In this document: positions 55,601 to 64,000 of the stretch, piece by piece
Layout of the letters: the number at the start of each line of letters is the position of its first letter
How positions within the stretch are numbered: position 1 is the stretch's first letter
Source of the DNA: Spisula solida
Lineage: Eukaryota; Mollusca; Bivalvia; Venerida; Mactridae
Assembly (NCBI GenBank): GCA_947247005.1
Contig: OX365959.1
Coordinates: forward strand, 38,911,097 to 38,975,096
Direction of reading: 5' to 3'
DNA length: 64,000 nt
Notes under the pieces: generated by a model
Told to the model about the DNA's origin: nothing
Databases searched by the model: none
What the model saw: only the letters and a program-made list of their open reading frames with translations
Made by a program: the position numbers and the translations under genes

Positions 55601-57230
55601 TTTTATTTGCTTGTTGAATTCATTGTTCAAACGATTCAAACTTTCAGAAAACGCAAAAGAAAATAAAGATTTTAACAAAAAATATCGTGCACTAATTAGA
55701 GCTCTGAATTGTGCGTTTTCTTTGGGGTTTTCAGTGAACTTGTTCATGTAATAAATACACTAGTAAACTTTGAAACTTCCACAGGAGCCCACTGAGAATG
55801 TATATGAGCGTCAACTACCAATATCTCTCAATGAAGGGTCTGGATTTGAGCTGAAGGTTACGGCGCACTCTGACTGGGCCGGGTAAGTATCCAAAATCAG
55901 GTATGTAAAAGCATTGAATATACTGTGAATATGCTATTGAACCAGATAATAGAAAACTTTATCAAGATACCTTTTCAAAAGTAGCAACCATATATGAAAT
56001 TATTTTTCCTGGTGTCGCTTGATAAGTTCTGCACAATTGGGTGCCTTATTTATTCTTGCCTTTAATTATTTTTATCTATTGCTATCCATGGGCTTAATCA
56101 AGACCGTTCTTCGCGGTCACGAACACTCATACTATTGCCAAGTTTTGTCTATGGTTTTCACGATAGTTTCGTTGACAATATTCCGTTATCTTTCAATGTA
56201 ATTCGATTTGTCCGTTATTATTCCCTCTTAAAACCACTGCTTTGACCTTTGGATTTTTGAAAGCTGAAACTTGGATTTTCGACTTTTTGATACACAGAGT
56301 TTGGACTTTCAGCTTTTTGACAGCTGAAATTTGAGCTGTCATCGGTTAAGCTTCATGTGCTTGTTCAGTTATGTATTGGGAATGGTGTCGCGTGCACTTT
56401 AAGCCGTCATTAGCCGAAAGTCCCTATGTTATCTGTCAAAAGGCCTAAGTCCAAGTTCCAGCTGTCCAAAAGACTAATTTTATATTGCAGAACCGAGATA
56501 ACTCTGTATGACAGTTCGAGTCACATGCCTTTTTATATTGCTTTCCGCCACTACAATTTGTTTGTGTTTAATTCGTTTAACAATGGTGGTTGGTCGTCAG
56601 AGATCTACAATGCACATCCCTTTTCAGTCGATGTAGAAACTACAATGACGATTGTTTGCGGTACCGATGGGTTTGAGGTATTGTATTGTAAAGTTGTTTT
56701 GGTTTTTAACATTTTTTTCATAAGACATCCACACATATAAGAAATATACATTTTGTACAAACAAATGTCTCAGAGTTTAGGAAATAAAACAGCTGAATCT
56801 TTATAATATTATTAATAAAAGTGTACAGTGTACTAGTAAAGGTCGTTACATCAGTGCAAGCCTAAATTTTAATGGTAACATAAACTGAATTGTATATGCA
56901 TGGTGGCAATTCTAAATTCTGAATTAAATAAAAGCCCAGACCAATAAAATTTCACATCAATAGCCCGTTTCAAGGTAGTACAAAAGCTATTCCGCCAAAC
57001 TATGGACTTCAGTAATTTTTATACTATTGGTTCAAAGTGGACTCATGTTATCGCATTTGAATTGTACATTATATTAGACATCTTATCACTGTTAATCATT
57101 ACAGATGTTTGTCGATGGTGTACAGAAGTGGACATTCCCATACAGACAGCCAGCACTTACGGCCAGGTCCATTGAATTTAAGACTAACGCACCGAAAGAT
57201 ATCCACCAAATAACATTCAAGGCTGCCTAG
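43381..57230 (+). CDS. Secreted galectin-like lectin, gene 2 (4 exons, 223 aa, 12.1 kb intron 1)
   Basis: Exons 43381-43641, 55785-55882, 56491-56677 and 57105-57230 have the same lengths and phases as gene 1 and join to an open 223-codon frame. Domain order matches gene 1: signal peptide, four cysteines (38, 48, 57, 65), galectin-type domain. The sugar-site positions differ: Y135 in place of His, A137, R139 kept, N147 kept, W154 kept, E157 kept, Y159 in place of Arg. Galactoside binding may thus be altered or lost; that is inference from galectin structures. Intron 1 has grown from 1.1 kb (gene 1) to 12.1 kb by MITE, TIR-element and Tc1-like insertions, but donor and acceptor are intact. Whether so long an intron lowers expression cannot be told from sequence. 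Confidence 0.82.
43760..44118. mobile_element. 359 bp MITE in gene 2 intron 1 (TSD TATTAG)
   Basis: Ends AGAGGTTGCGA and TCGCAACCTCTC, with direct repeats TATTAG at 43754-43759 and 44119-44124. Gene 1 has one TATTAG at the same place. The interior is rich in ACGTGTACG words in both orientations, and the two ends can pair over about 100 bp. Confidence 0.88.
44205..44350. mobile_element. Remnant MITE in gene 2 intron 1
   Basis: Same remnant as at 26304-26480 in gene 1. Confidence 0.6.
44351..45646. other. Intron 1 of gene 2, unique and repeat-derived sequence
   Basis: No exon. Homology to gene 1's intron (ACGGCAAACTTCAA) ends near 44835 at AAACTATCAT and resumes near 50329 at AAACTATACAT, so 44.84-50.33 kb is inserted DNA. 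The minus frame 44783-45082 has no recognisable domain. Confidence 0.45.
45647..50079. mobile_element. 4.4 kb TIR element with repeated TAGTGTCTGTAACC motif
   Basis: Perfect 24 bp TIRs, CGGCTAAAACACGGTATTGG then TGCT, at 45647-45670 and inverted at 50056-50079. An ACA trinucleotide on each side could be a 3 bp target duplication. Seven copies of TAGTGTCTGTAACC lie inside in both orientations (+ at 46240, 46789, 49167, 49528, 49880; - at 46403, 47137). It contains a decayed lysine-rich coding region. Multiple short subterminal motifs in both orientations recall CACTA/EnSpm elements, but the TIR start is not CACTA; the class is undecided. Confidence 0.75.
47510..49055 (+). pseudogene. Decayed gene of the 4.4 kb element
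   Basis: Readable patches in changing frames: MRRTIQAWREKQKKDKAEYE then ELKEADSERM, lysine/glutamate-rich helices, and near the end a 69-codon stretch (48843-49049) with LIRLKYMKKSDKVYILPDRE and AVILCCVEAPEIS. The last patch resembles the C-terminus of uncharacterised multi-copy proteins of marine invertebrates (W-P-x-R-x-D ... V-I-x-P-P pattern), from memory only. Many stops and frameshifts make it non-functional. The high A content of the sense strand extends over the whole stretch. Confidence 0.5.
50080..50339. repeat. Spacer with an 80 bp hairpin
   Basis: TTTAAAATATTTTCTTCAAA (50248) pairs with TTTGAAGAAAATATTTAAT-like sequence ending near 50329. The loop includes CGCTTCGCATCGCTCGCTAA. 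No gene. Confidence 0.6.
50471..50552 (+). repeat. tRNA-like module (left member of pair 4)
   Basis: The B-box TGGGTTCGAATCGC is clear at 50533-50546. The A-box region (GACGGTAAAGCACTAGGC) is degenerate. It lies about 135 bp inside the left TIR of the Tc1-like transposon. Confidence 0.5.
50639..53420. mobile_element. Possible nested element bounded by perfect 29 bp inverted repeats
   Basis: CATATCCAACTATTTGTCCC then ATTTGTATT at 50639-50667 recurs exactly inverted at 53392-53420. Flanks show no clear target duplication. The 2.8 kb interior is AT-rich, has a dispersed fragment at 51.66-51.8 kb (AGTCGTGCGATATCGG) and a tRNA-like segment at 52.32-52.38 kb (minus: CAGATTACGAAGCCAGTTGG, GGATTCGAACA region), but no transposase. 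It could instead be subterminal inverted repeats of the host transposon. Confidence 0.5.
53525..55027 (-). CDS. IS630/Tc1-type transposase, 456 aa, two exons
   Basis: Exon 1 is 55027-54938 (30 codons from MSEASTSV) and exon 2 is 54805-53525, with a 132 bp GT-AG intron between (AAG/GTTATT ... TTTCAG/GTGTGT). The joined start reads CILQNVLK-VCKEEKQAG, which suits the N-terminal helix of this family better than the in-frame ATG at 54829 lying in the intron. A helix-turn-helix (VERAAHYTGASERTLYKYQ) is followed by a second DNA-binding part (about residues 85-150). The DDE domain has D184 (YIDETYV), D273 (VVDNAPYH) and E355 (DLNAIELVWANIKG). D273 and E355 are separated by 81 residues, far more than the 34-39 of Tc1/mariner; I recall a 'DD82E' group of about this spacing. 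A Ser/Glu/Asp-rich tail (SSDEGTDTASAYESDSETDT) ends the protein. No frameshift or stop, so possibly active. Confidence 0.85.
55265..55345 (-). repeat. tRNA-like module (right member of pair 4)
   Basis: In minus orientation it reads CCCTGTGGCTCAGTGGTTAG (strong A-box) and then GTAGGTTCGAATCCAGG (perfect B-box). It lies 131 bp inside the right TIR of the Tc1-like transposon and faces the left module. Confidence 0.7.
55785..55882 (+). CDS. Gene 2 exon 2
   Basis: 98 nt, residues 88-120, five differences from gene 1, acceptor CTTCCACAG and donor GTAAGTATCC. Confidence 0.85.
56491..56677 (+). CDS. Gene 2 exon 3: diverged sugar-site exon
   Basis: 187 nt, residues 121-182. 21 of 62 residues differ from gene 1, with only about five synonymous codon changes. 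H135 to Y and R159 to Y; N147, W154, E157 and C176 kept. Confidence 0.85.
57105..57230 (+). CDS. Gene 2 exon 4
   Basis: 126 nt with TAG stop. Only 3 of 41 residues differ from gene 1. Confidence 0.85.
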   Translation: MFVDGVQKWTFPYRQPALTARSIEFKTNAPKDIHQITFKAA

Positions 57231-57757
57231 AATACGACGGATCCTTTCTCAGTCTTCGAAAAACACCACAATAACAATAGCGTTCACATTGTACACTATT
57301 GTTCCTATTATGAGAGCTACACAATTTAAATCGCACTTTAAAAGGAGCTGCATCAAATTATACGCCTATCAAAAATCAAAGGAACAATCGTTCTAAATTG
57401 CACTTAATTAAATTTTAATTGATTACATTGCACGTACATATCTCATTATTGTGTGACATCACTACACCGATCGTTATTCTAAATACATATGACGGTTTGA
57501 AAACAATGCACCGTTTATGCTAAACTGTAAACAATAGTTATGTGACACTCATTACGCCGTTCGTGTTTGGTTATTCTGTGACGGTTTGAAAACAATGTGA
57601 GCCACTATGAACACTGCTCCGAAACTGTGCGCCACTCGTGTTTATTATTGAAGTTTGTGTTATATGTAAATTAGCTACCTGTAATTGTTTTTAATCATTC
57701 GTGTTAAATCATTCTCCAGTGTTTATGTGCCAACTTAGCACCCCTCAATTTTTTTGA
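57231..57757. other. 3' flank of gene 2
   Basis: Collinear with 28714-29325 (ACACCGATCG repeats), slightly shorter. No gene. Confidence 0.55.
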
Positions 57758-58757
57758 TAACATTCATTCACTGGTCACTCACTAGTCCTCGTAGAGTTTT
57801 TGAGACTCATCTTCTACATCAATTTTGTGGTCATCACAAGTTGCATTGGTTCCGACGGTCATAATGAATAATTTAGTAATATTGAGTAAAACATTTAGAG
57901 TTAAACATTTTGAACATGGCCATACATTTCACTTGTATTATACTTTTCATGGTTAAAGGGACTGCCTCACGTATTGGTGTATTGCGAAAATAAAATAAAA
58001 TTGTCAAATATTCATGTAAATTTGGTATAGTTTCCTGTATATACCATAAACAACCACATTGACATAAAAAATAACTTTTATTAACATTTTGTAGTAATTT
58101 AGCATTTTACACCCAAATTCTATAGGGTATTAATACCCTATAGAATTAGCACTACTATCACTTAAATTGCCGGAAATTTGTTTCCATTCGATGAAAACGA
58201 ATTGCGAAACGAACCAAATACCTCACAGATGTTTCGGCTTTAGTTTGTTGAAGTTACAGTTTGATCATGTGTGAATTACATAATTCACAGAACATTTTGG
58301 AAGGAAACTCGGCGATATTTTCAAACAGAAAAATACTGAGTGCCAAATATCAAGAGTGATTTAAATTGCTTATATGCCATAAATCTTTCATAAAGCAACC
58401 ACCAGTGACTTTCTATTATATAAGTACTTGGTTAAGTAGGAAAAATACGTCATACAAAACTTTAGCCCGATCTGTGAGTCAGCACCTTTAAAGTGTTGGT
58501 CGTAAAGAGTTTTTAAAGTTATAACAGACTTGGCTTGTATTATATATTCAGGTCACGAGTTCCATCGACTCGTAACTCGTGTCCATGAGTCGGTAATTCA
58601 GTTCTGAATATAATATGTTCTTCAGTAGGCAGATCATCGAAACCATGTATTATCTTAACATTTGGATTTGATCTTATCAAATTCTTCGGTATAACAGAGT
58701 GGTAAGGCGTAGTTTGACTAAGCGTTCGTGGTATGGTAAATCACTCAAATTTCGCAA
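57758..58757. mobile_element. ~1 kb insertion in unit B 3' flank, with MITE-like core
   Basis: Unit A is continuous here ('cacccctcaat' to 'aacaagagctgtccac'). Within the insertion, TTAAAGGGACTGCCTCACG (57954) and, in reverse complement, TTTAAAGGTGCTGACTCACAG (58493) look like TIRs of a 540 bp element. A perfect palindrome TTCTATAGGGTATTAATACC then CTATAGAA lies at 58119-58146. Confidence 0.55.
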
Positions 58758-59454
58758 CATAATTAACAAGAGCTGTCCACTTACAGCTTTTTCCACTAAT
58801 TGCAGCGCCATACTAGGATAATATTATACATTATATATTCAAAACAAAATGCTTCATATTAGCAGCATCACCCTCTGCAGAGATTTGGGCTTCTAAGTTG
58901 AAAAAGGGAGAGATTTTGGACAAATTCAGGACAGAGTTTCCAACTTATGTGTATGTCCTGTGAGTCATGAAGATGCAGCTTAACTTTAACATTTGCACGT
59001 CTAAGTCCAAAAAGGAAGCATAGTATCAACAAAATGCTTGATAGAGTTACCTACACATGTGTAGGAGTTAGGGTCATGACGGTGTACAAGTAAAGAAAGA
59101 TATAAGAGGTGAAAAAACTTTTACCTAAACTTTAACATTTGCACTAAGTTGAAATAGGGGGCATAATTTCAACAAATGCTTGATAGAGTTACCTACCTCT
59201 ATGCTGTGTATGGGACGGTATCATGATGATGAACAAGTATGCAAAGTCTCAAAGCAATATTTCAATGCACTTTGAAGATAGTAAAGGTTAAAAAACATGT
59301 ACCTAAATTTTAACATTTGCATTATTAGCGCTAAGCCTTTTATAACTGTTATTTTTACAACTTTTTAGGACTTCAGCCAGCTAAAACTAGGTATTTCAGC
59401 CGTTTTTCTGTCATTCAGCTAGGGCAGTCAGCTTTTTGATTGCTGAAACTAGTT

Positions 59455-59612
59455 CATTCAGCCTTTTGGCAGCTGGGACTTGGGCAGTTCATATTCACGT
59501 TCGGTTAAGTGTTGTGCATTGTGCCGCGCAATTGTGGTATGTGATGTTGTTATGTTTTCTGTGCTCGGCTGGTTAAGTTGAGTGCTGCATTCCCTGTCCA
59601 ACTTTCTATTAT
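59455..59612 (-). repeat. Dispersed repeat 'GACAGGGAAGGCAGC' (copy 7, reverse strand)
   Basis: Reads in plus orientation as GTGCTCGGCTGGTTAAGTTG then AGTGCTGCATTCCCTGTCC. The only full-length copy on the opposite strand. Confidence 0.7.
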
Positions 59613-59761
59613 CTTTCCATGCCCGTATCACGGTTAACGAAACAAAACACACACTCAATATTTATAATTTTCAAAGTGTAATAATTCTGTTATATACAAT
59701 ACGTTTTCCTCCGAGATTTACATTCAATTGGTATCTTTGAAGAAACACATTAACAATTGTT

Positions 59762-59926
59762 TATACCGCGGCCGTGGTCCACTAACTTGTCTCTGGTTAT
59801 TGCACTATGTTTGTAACGCGGCGATGGTCCACCAACTTGTCTCTGGTTATTACACTAGGTTTGTAACGCGGCCGCGGTCCACCAACTTGTCTCTGGTTAT
59901 TACACTAGGTTTGTAACGCGGCGATG
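59762..59926 (+). repeat. ~53 bp tandem repeat, 3 copies (GGTCCACCAACTTGTCTCTGG)
   Basis: Three units of GGTCC(A)C(T/C)AACTTGTC then TCTGGTTATT, 'cacta(t/g)gtttgtaacgcggc'. Unit A has one unit, split by the 30229 MITE. The plus open frame 59728-59916 is a shadow of the repeat. Confidence 0.85.
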
Positions 59927-60113
59927 TTTACCTTTGGTGGTGTTGTTGGTACCTGAAATTAGTTGGAATACAATACATGAAAACTGGGTAGGTGAATCTT
60001 AAACTTGTGCTCACTAGTAAGATTCTGTTACAACAGACCACGTGTAATGGTATATTTTATAAGGGGATATATCACTCATAATCCCTCAGAAATTTTATGA
60101 ACTCCGTTCAATG

Positions 60114-60600
60114 AAAACTTAACCAGTCTCTCAACGCAACACACAATCAGACCTGAAACGAAGAAACATTTCACACTGTTAACCCAATCCTGAAGTTTCA
60201 AAATTGAATGCACCTATAAAAATGTCAGAACTTTGAGCAGGCTTGTGCTTACATCAGTGCATGTCTCATACACAGTTTTGACAACTATTTTACGCCAAAA
60301 TGCGAGTTTTCATACTTTCGCAAAATTACCAAAACGACCGAATTAACTATACACATGCTGTACATGGACAGCAAAATCTAACCACAATCGACTAATAACA
60401 AGCAAAATAGGAATCAACCACAGAGAACTTTCGCTATCTTAAAAAGTCTGTACCCACCCGCTTAATTCAATGCAAATCACATGTCTAGAATTGCTCAAGA
60501 CACACACAAGCATTTTATTTCGGCTACTGGCTTCTTAATGATAATTTTCTCCATGGCCAAATGCGAATTTCCCACGAAACTGTTAATAGTGCTACCTAAC
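60114..60600. other. No gene recognised
   Basis: AT-rich spacer between units B and C. Confidence 0.4.
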
Positions 60601-61725
60601 TAGTGTGTATTACCCTATACTGATCGTGGTGTTTTTGCTCGTCGTTCAAAAGAATACTTGTAGGTATTTTCTGCTCCTCAACATCATTAGTCCAAGGGAC
60701 TAGTTCTTCGTATTCATCACACACATATATAGTACAACCTACGTTACTAATAAAGACTGTACGTCGTTTTTACGTTTGCGACAGGAGCATATACAGTGTC
60801 CACCAAAAATAAGTATACAGAAAATAATTGTTGCAAAATTAAACTTTGTTAAATTATTCAATATCTGTTAATCAGATGGTCACAATTTTACTAGTTTCTG
60901 AAACTATAGTTACTAAATGAGTCAAAATAGAGATTGAAATAAAGATGAAGATGTTTGGAACTAAAATAATCATGTGATCAAAAAGGCTGAATTTTCCATC
61001 TTTTTGTGACAAAGTTACCATTCAAGAGGGACAAAGAATCTTCAGATTATGCAACTAGGGTACCAATTAATGTATGGCCTTTACATTTAATAAACAACAA
61101 TATTCCTTTTCTTCAAATATTTTGTTGCTTCATTGTTCTGCAAGTAGTATTATTACAGGCAAGTAAGTGGGCAAATAACATCTGTATACTTATTTTTGGT
61201 GGGCAGTGTATATACTGTACTTTTATAAAGTAACACGTATTTGTCGGTCAAATGCTTTGCATAGCTTATGTTTACTTTGTTATCAACAAATTCCAAAAAT
61301 GTTTTGACTTGACTTGACTTAATATCTACTAATTCGTCTGAACGATGTTTGAAATGATAAATATGTTTAATATTTCACGTACTCTTAAAACAGCTTAATT
61401 GATATGATTTGTTAATGGCATCATTGCTATTAACCAGTGCCAGTGAGTATGAATTATCTATAATATATATCAGTGAATCAGTGACAAAAAAGATTACAAT
61501 ATTTCATGTGTTTGATGGCTGGTTATACATAGTAAGCGAAGAGATAGGATTAAATTAGTTTTACAGGCTTGAATGAATATGACGGATGGAGACAACCATG
61601 CATTTTTAATGCTGTATATGGTCTTCTTTAAAGAATAAAACACCTTGTACTGAAATCCAGAAACAGCAAATATACGTCAGGAACTAGACGTAGTCCGTGT
61701 TAATAACATATCAAAAGGAGCAGCC
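60601..61725. repeat. Upstream block of tandem unit C
   Basis: TGTATTACCCTATACTGATC and 'attagtccaagggactag' match 24.39-24.48 kb. 61.37-61.72 kb matches the promoter-proximal region of genes 1 and 2 without the AAGCCTAGG MITE. Confidence 0.65.
60794..61208. mobile_element. MITE, 415 bp (CAGTGTCCACCAAAAATAAG TIR)
   Basis: Left CAGTGTCCACCAAAAATAAG then TATACAGA. Right, in reverse complement, CACTGCCCACCAAAAATAAG then TATACAGA. TA on both sides. The TIR shares the pattern CAGxGTCC...AAAGTATACAG with the Tc1/mariner-like element at 32703. The plus open frame 61006-61233 is not supported as a gene. Confidence 0.85.
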
Positions 61726-61986
61726 ATGTTTTACCTCTTTGTGATGTCAGCTGTTGCTTTTCCTAGTATAATAGGGGCAAGTGTGGCGGTGCGGTACAAG
61801 AAAAATTCTCCACAGAATGGCGTGTATATTGCGCAATGTGGACGGTTAGCGCTTGAGTTTGGTTTTTGTGGTGCTCGGGTAAACAGTAGCGTCTGTGAAC
61901 CACTCACTACAGACTGGTGTATAACAAAGCCAATGTTACCTGGCGACGTCTATCTTGTGAAGGATATAGTCATAGATAAAATACAA
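61726..61986 (+). CDS. Gene 3 exon 1
   Basis: Signal peptide and four-Cys region, donor CAA/GTAAGCAA. Confidence 0.82.
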
Positions 61987-63597
61987 GTAAGCAAATTTTA
62001 GTTATTAAAATATAATATATTTATATTGCTCATTTTTCATGCTAACACACATTAAAATGCACTTTACGTATACTGTTGCAACCGCAGGGCGCATGAGCAT
62101 TATCTACCAGACAAAGTAAATATGCTCTGACCAGAGAGTAAGCGTGTTTGGCTCTACAGAAGTGCGCCTAGCTCGTATTTCGAATAGACAGTCTGATTCT
62201 ATAATGTGCCCGGTATACAGCACTGATGCACAGCTTCCGGGCACCCTAACCCAGATACTTTGCAGTAAACATAATCAGACACAGCGTTAACTATTATAGC
62301 TATAGCAGACAAGTCCAGTTACCGTAAGGATAATATTACGTAAGACAGGGAAAGCAGCACTCAACTTAACCAGCCGAGCACAGAAAACATTAAAATCTTA
62401 CAAGGCACAATGCTTAACTGAACCAACCGAGCACTGAAAACATACAACACATGCAAGGCACAATGCCCCATGCCGGGGATTTAATCCACGACAACCCAAC
62501 TGCTTTTCCATTGAATTATCGGCGCTGTATCAGCCAGAAGCTTGTGACTCTATAATTATTTCATACCGTTACTTAGAAGAGCAGCTAGCGTTAAAATATT
62601 ACCTAATATTACGTAAGGGATCGCTGTAGCTTTATTATGCGTACAAGTAACATATAATTAATATGCCTGAAATCAAACTTCTTAAACCTTGCCACCCATG
62701 GGGACAACATATACAAAAAACGTGTAAGAATATTCAACACATTTATCCACATGTAAATGTATATGTGATTAGGGTCTAAGAATTATCATTATGCCAATAA
62801 AAAGAAAAATGGAAACCACAGCCATCTTCGATCCACTGAAGACAAGTTACAAGCACTAAACCCTTTTGTAGGCACAATTCAATCTTCTAAAAGGTCACAG
62901 GTTTTTCCCGGAATCGACTCAATATCTTGGATAACATTTTTGGGTTGGTTTCGAGCAAAACCGGACATTTTTTCAACAAACTATTAAGTGGTATGGATAG
63001 TACGCATTCTCGTCTTGACCGTCGATGATGTCTCGCTTAAATCGGTCAAAGGCTAACATACTTAAGGTTATTGACTGCAATATCTTTTGAATACGCTAGG
63101 GAATGGCGTTGTATTGGACCCATGTATATGTCAGACCGTAGTGCTGAAGTATCTTTGAAGCTAATTGAAATAAATTTAATATTATTTGAAATATGCAAAG
63201 CAGTACTTTCTAATAACATTTAGTTATTAAACAAACTTTGAATTATTAACAAAATAACCTCAATATGTATAACCTAAATAGGAGACCATTTTACCACATA
63301 TAGCCCCACTTAATTCTAGACATATAACACGTTAATTGACTATTAGCTACTCTAAACAAGTCAAATCGTTTAGATTTTATTGTGTGGTTTCATTCAGGGA
63401 ACGTTATAAATTCATTGTTCGTGAATTTTGATTTTAGAAAAGTGGGTGGGGTAATGGGATATAATAATACATGTAATAAAAACTTTGAAACTTCAACAGG
63501 AGCCAGCTGTGAATGTATATGAGCGTCAACTACCAATGTCTCTCAATGAAGGGTCTGGTTTTGAACTGAAGCTTACGGCGCACTCTGACTGGGTCGG
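61726..63597 (+). CDS. Secreted galectin-like lectin, gene 3 (partial: exons 1-2 in window)
   Basis: Exon 1 61726-61986 (87 codons) and exon 2 63500-63597 (98 nt) have the same boundaries and phases as genes 1 and 2. The signal peptide and cysteines 38, 48, 57 and 65 are conserved. Differences include K26, N27, Y34, L41 and E44 in the cysteine region and M100 (IPxSL to MSL) in exon 2. Exon 3 would be expected about 0.6 kb after exon 2, beyond the window's right edge, so sugar-site residues cannot be read. Intron 1 is 1.5 kb and holds a copy of the GACAGGGAAGGC repeat. Confidence 0.8.
62336..62490 (+). repeat. Dispersed repeat 'GACAGGGAAGGCAGC' (copy 8) in gene 3 intron 1
   Basis: GACAGGGAAAGCAGCACTCA, then ACCAGCCGAGCAC and GGCACAATGC twice. 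A tRNA-like stretch with GCCGGGGATTTAATCC follows at about 62470. Absent from intron 1 of genes 1 and 2. Confidence 0.7.
63500..63597 (+). CDS. Gene 3 exon 2
   Basis: 98 nt after CTTCAACAG, with donor GTAAGTACC. Same length as in genes 1 and 2. Confidence 0.82.
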
Positions 63598-64000
63598 GTA
63601 AGTACCACAAATCATTTAATATGCTGTGAATTTATTGAACCTGATTATTGAACACTTAATCAAAAGGCCTTTTCGAAAGTACCAATCATATATTAAATTG
63701 TTTTCTTCTGGCGTCGCTTGATAAGCTCTGCATAACTGTGCACATACGTTTATTCACACATTTTATATTTATTTACTACTATCCATTAGTTTCATCAATA
63801 CCGTTCTTCGAGTTCAGGAACACTCGTACCATTGACCAGTTTTTATATGTGTACGTCACGATAGTGCCGTTGACAATATTTCGTCATGCCTACAAAGTAA
63901 CTCGCTTTGTTTGTTACCATTCACTCTAAACTCTCTTATGGCACTTGGACTTTCTGCTTTCTGAAAGCTGGCACTTGCCTTTTCTGCTTTTTGACACCTG
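63598..64000. other. Gene 3 intron 2 (runs off the window)
   Basis: Collinear with intron 2 of genes 1 and 2 (CTTGATAAG(C/T)TCTGCA, 'acgatagt(g/t)(c/t)cgttgacaata'). The third acceptor is not reached. Confidence 0.7.

Larger units (their letters stand above)
58760..60113. repeat. 3' block of unit B (AACAAGAGCTGTCCAC family)
   Basis: Collinear with 29346-30810 of unit A. Contains the same approximately 168 bp units and ends at ATCACTCATAATCCCTCAG, GAACTCCGTTCAATGA. Confidence 0.65.

Overview
This is eukaryotic, AT-rich, intron- and transposon-dense DNA, most likely from a marine bivalve mollusc. The evidence is the repeat content: an 'AAGAGGGCCCAAAGGGCC' repeat start near 36568, cores rich in 'TGACCTTGACCTTTG', and a dispersed element ending in a GGGGAGCATAATAA hairpin tail at 38.9 kb, all of which I associate with bivalve genomes. 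There are no bacterial operons, and the single-exon open frames are almost all repeat shadows. The species cannot be named from the sequence alone.

Layout. 1-23.4 kb is essentially gene-free and made of repeats: tandem arrays, MITEs, a 5.7 kb TIR element built around a giant foldback array (5583-11325), the tail of a non-LTR retrotransposon (11.4-11.9 kb), and several elements carrying tRNA-like modules. 23.5-64 kb is a tandem array of three copies of one gene unit. Unit A is about 23.5-30.8 kb, unit B about 31.9-60.1 kb, and unit C runs from about 60.6 kb to the window edge. Unit B was probably the same ~7 kb size as unit A before insertions of about 1.0 kb (Tc1/mariner-like), 8.1 kb (large TIR element with a broken gene), 0.36 kb (MITE), 4.4 kb, 5.1 kb (Tc1-like, transposase apparently intact) and 1 kb.

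Genes. Each unit carries a four-exon gene for a small secreted protein: a signal peptide, a short four-cysteine N-terminal region, and a C-terminal galectin-type carbohydrate-recognition domain. Gene 1 (25847-28713) and gene 2 (43381-57230) each splice in frame to 223 codons. Gene 3 (61726 onward) is cut off after exon 2. Splice phases (0, 2, 0) and exon lengths (261, 98, 187, 126 nt) are identical in genes 1 and 2, and exons 1 and 2 match in gene 3. The exon that carries most of the sugar-binding site differs far more between genes 1 and 2 than the other exons do, mainly by amino-acid-changing substitutions, so the locus looks like a diversifying lectin family.

Mobile DNA. Comparing the units gives empty sites and a relative order for many insertions. 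The most unusual pattern is a set of elements with inward-facing tRNA-like modules near both ends. One of them encodes an IS630/Tc1-type transposase with a very long D-to-E spacing, and a second has clearly related TIRs.
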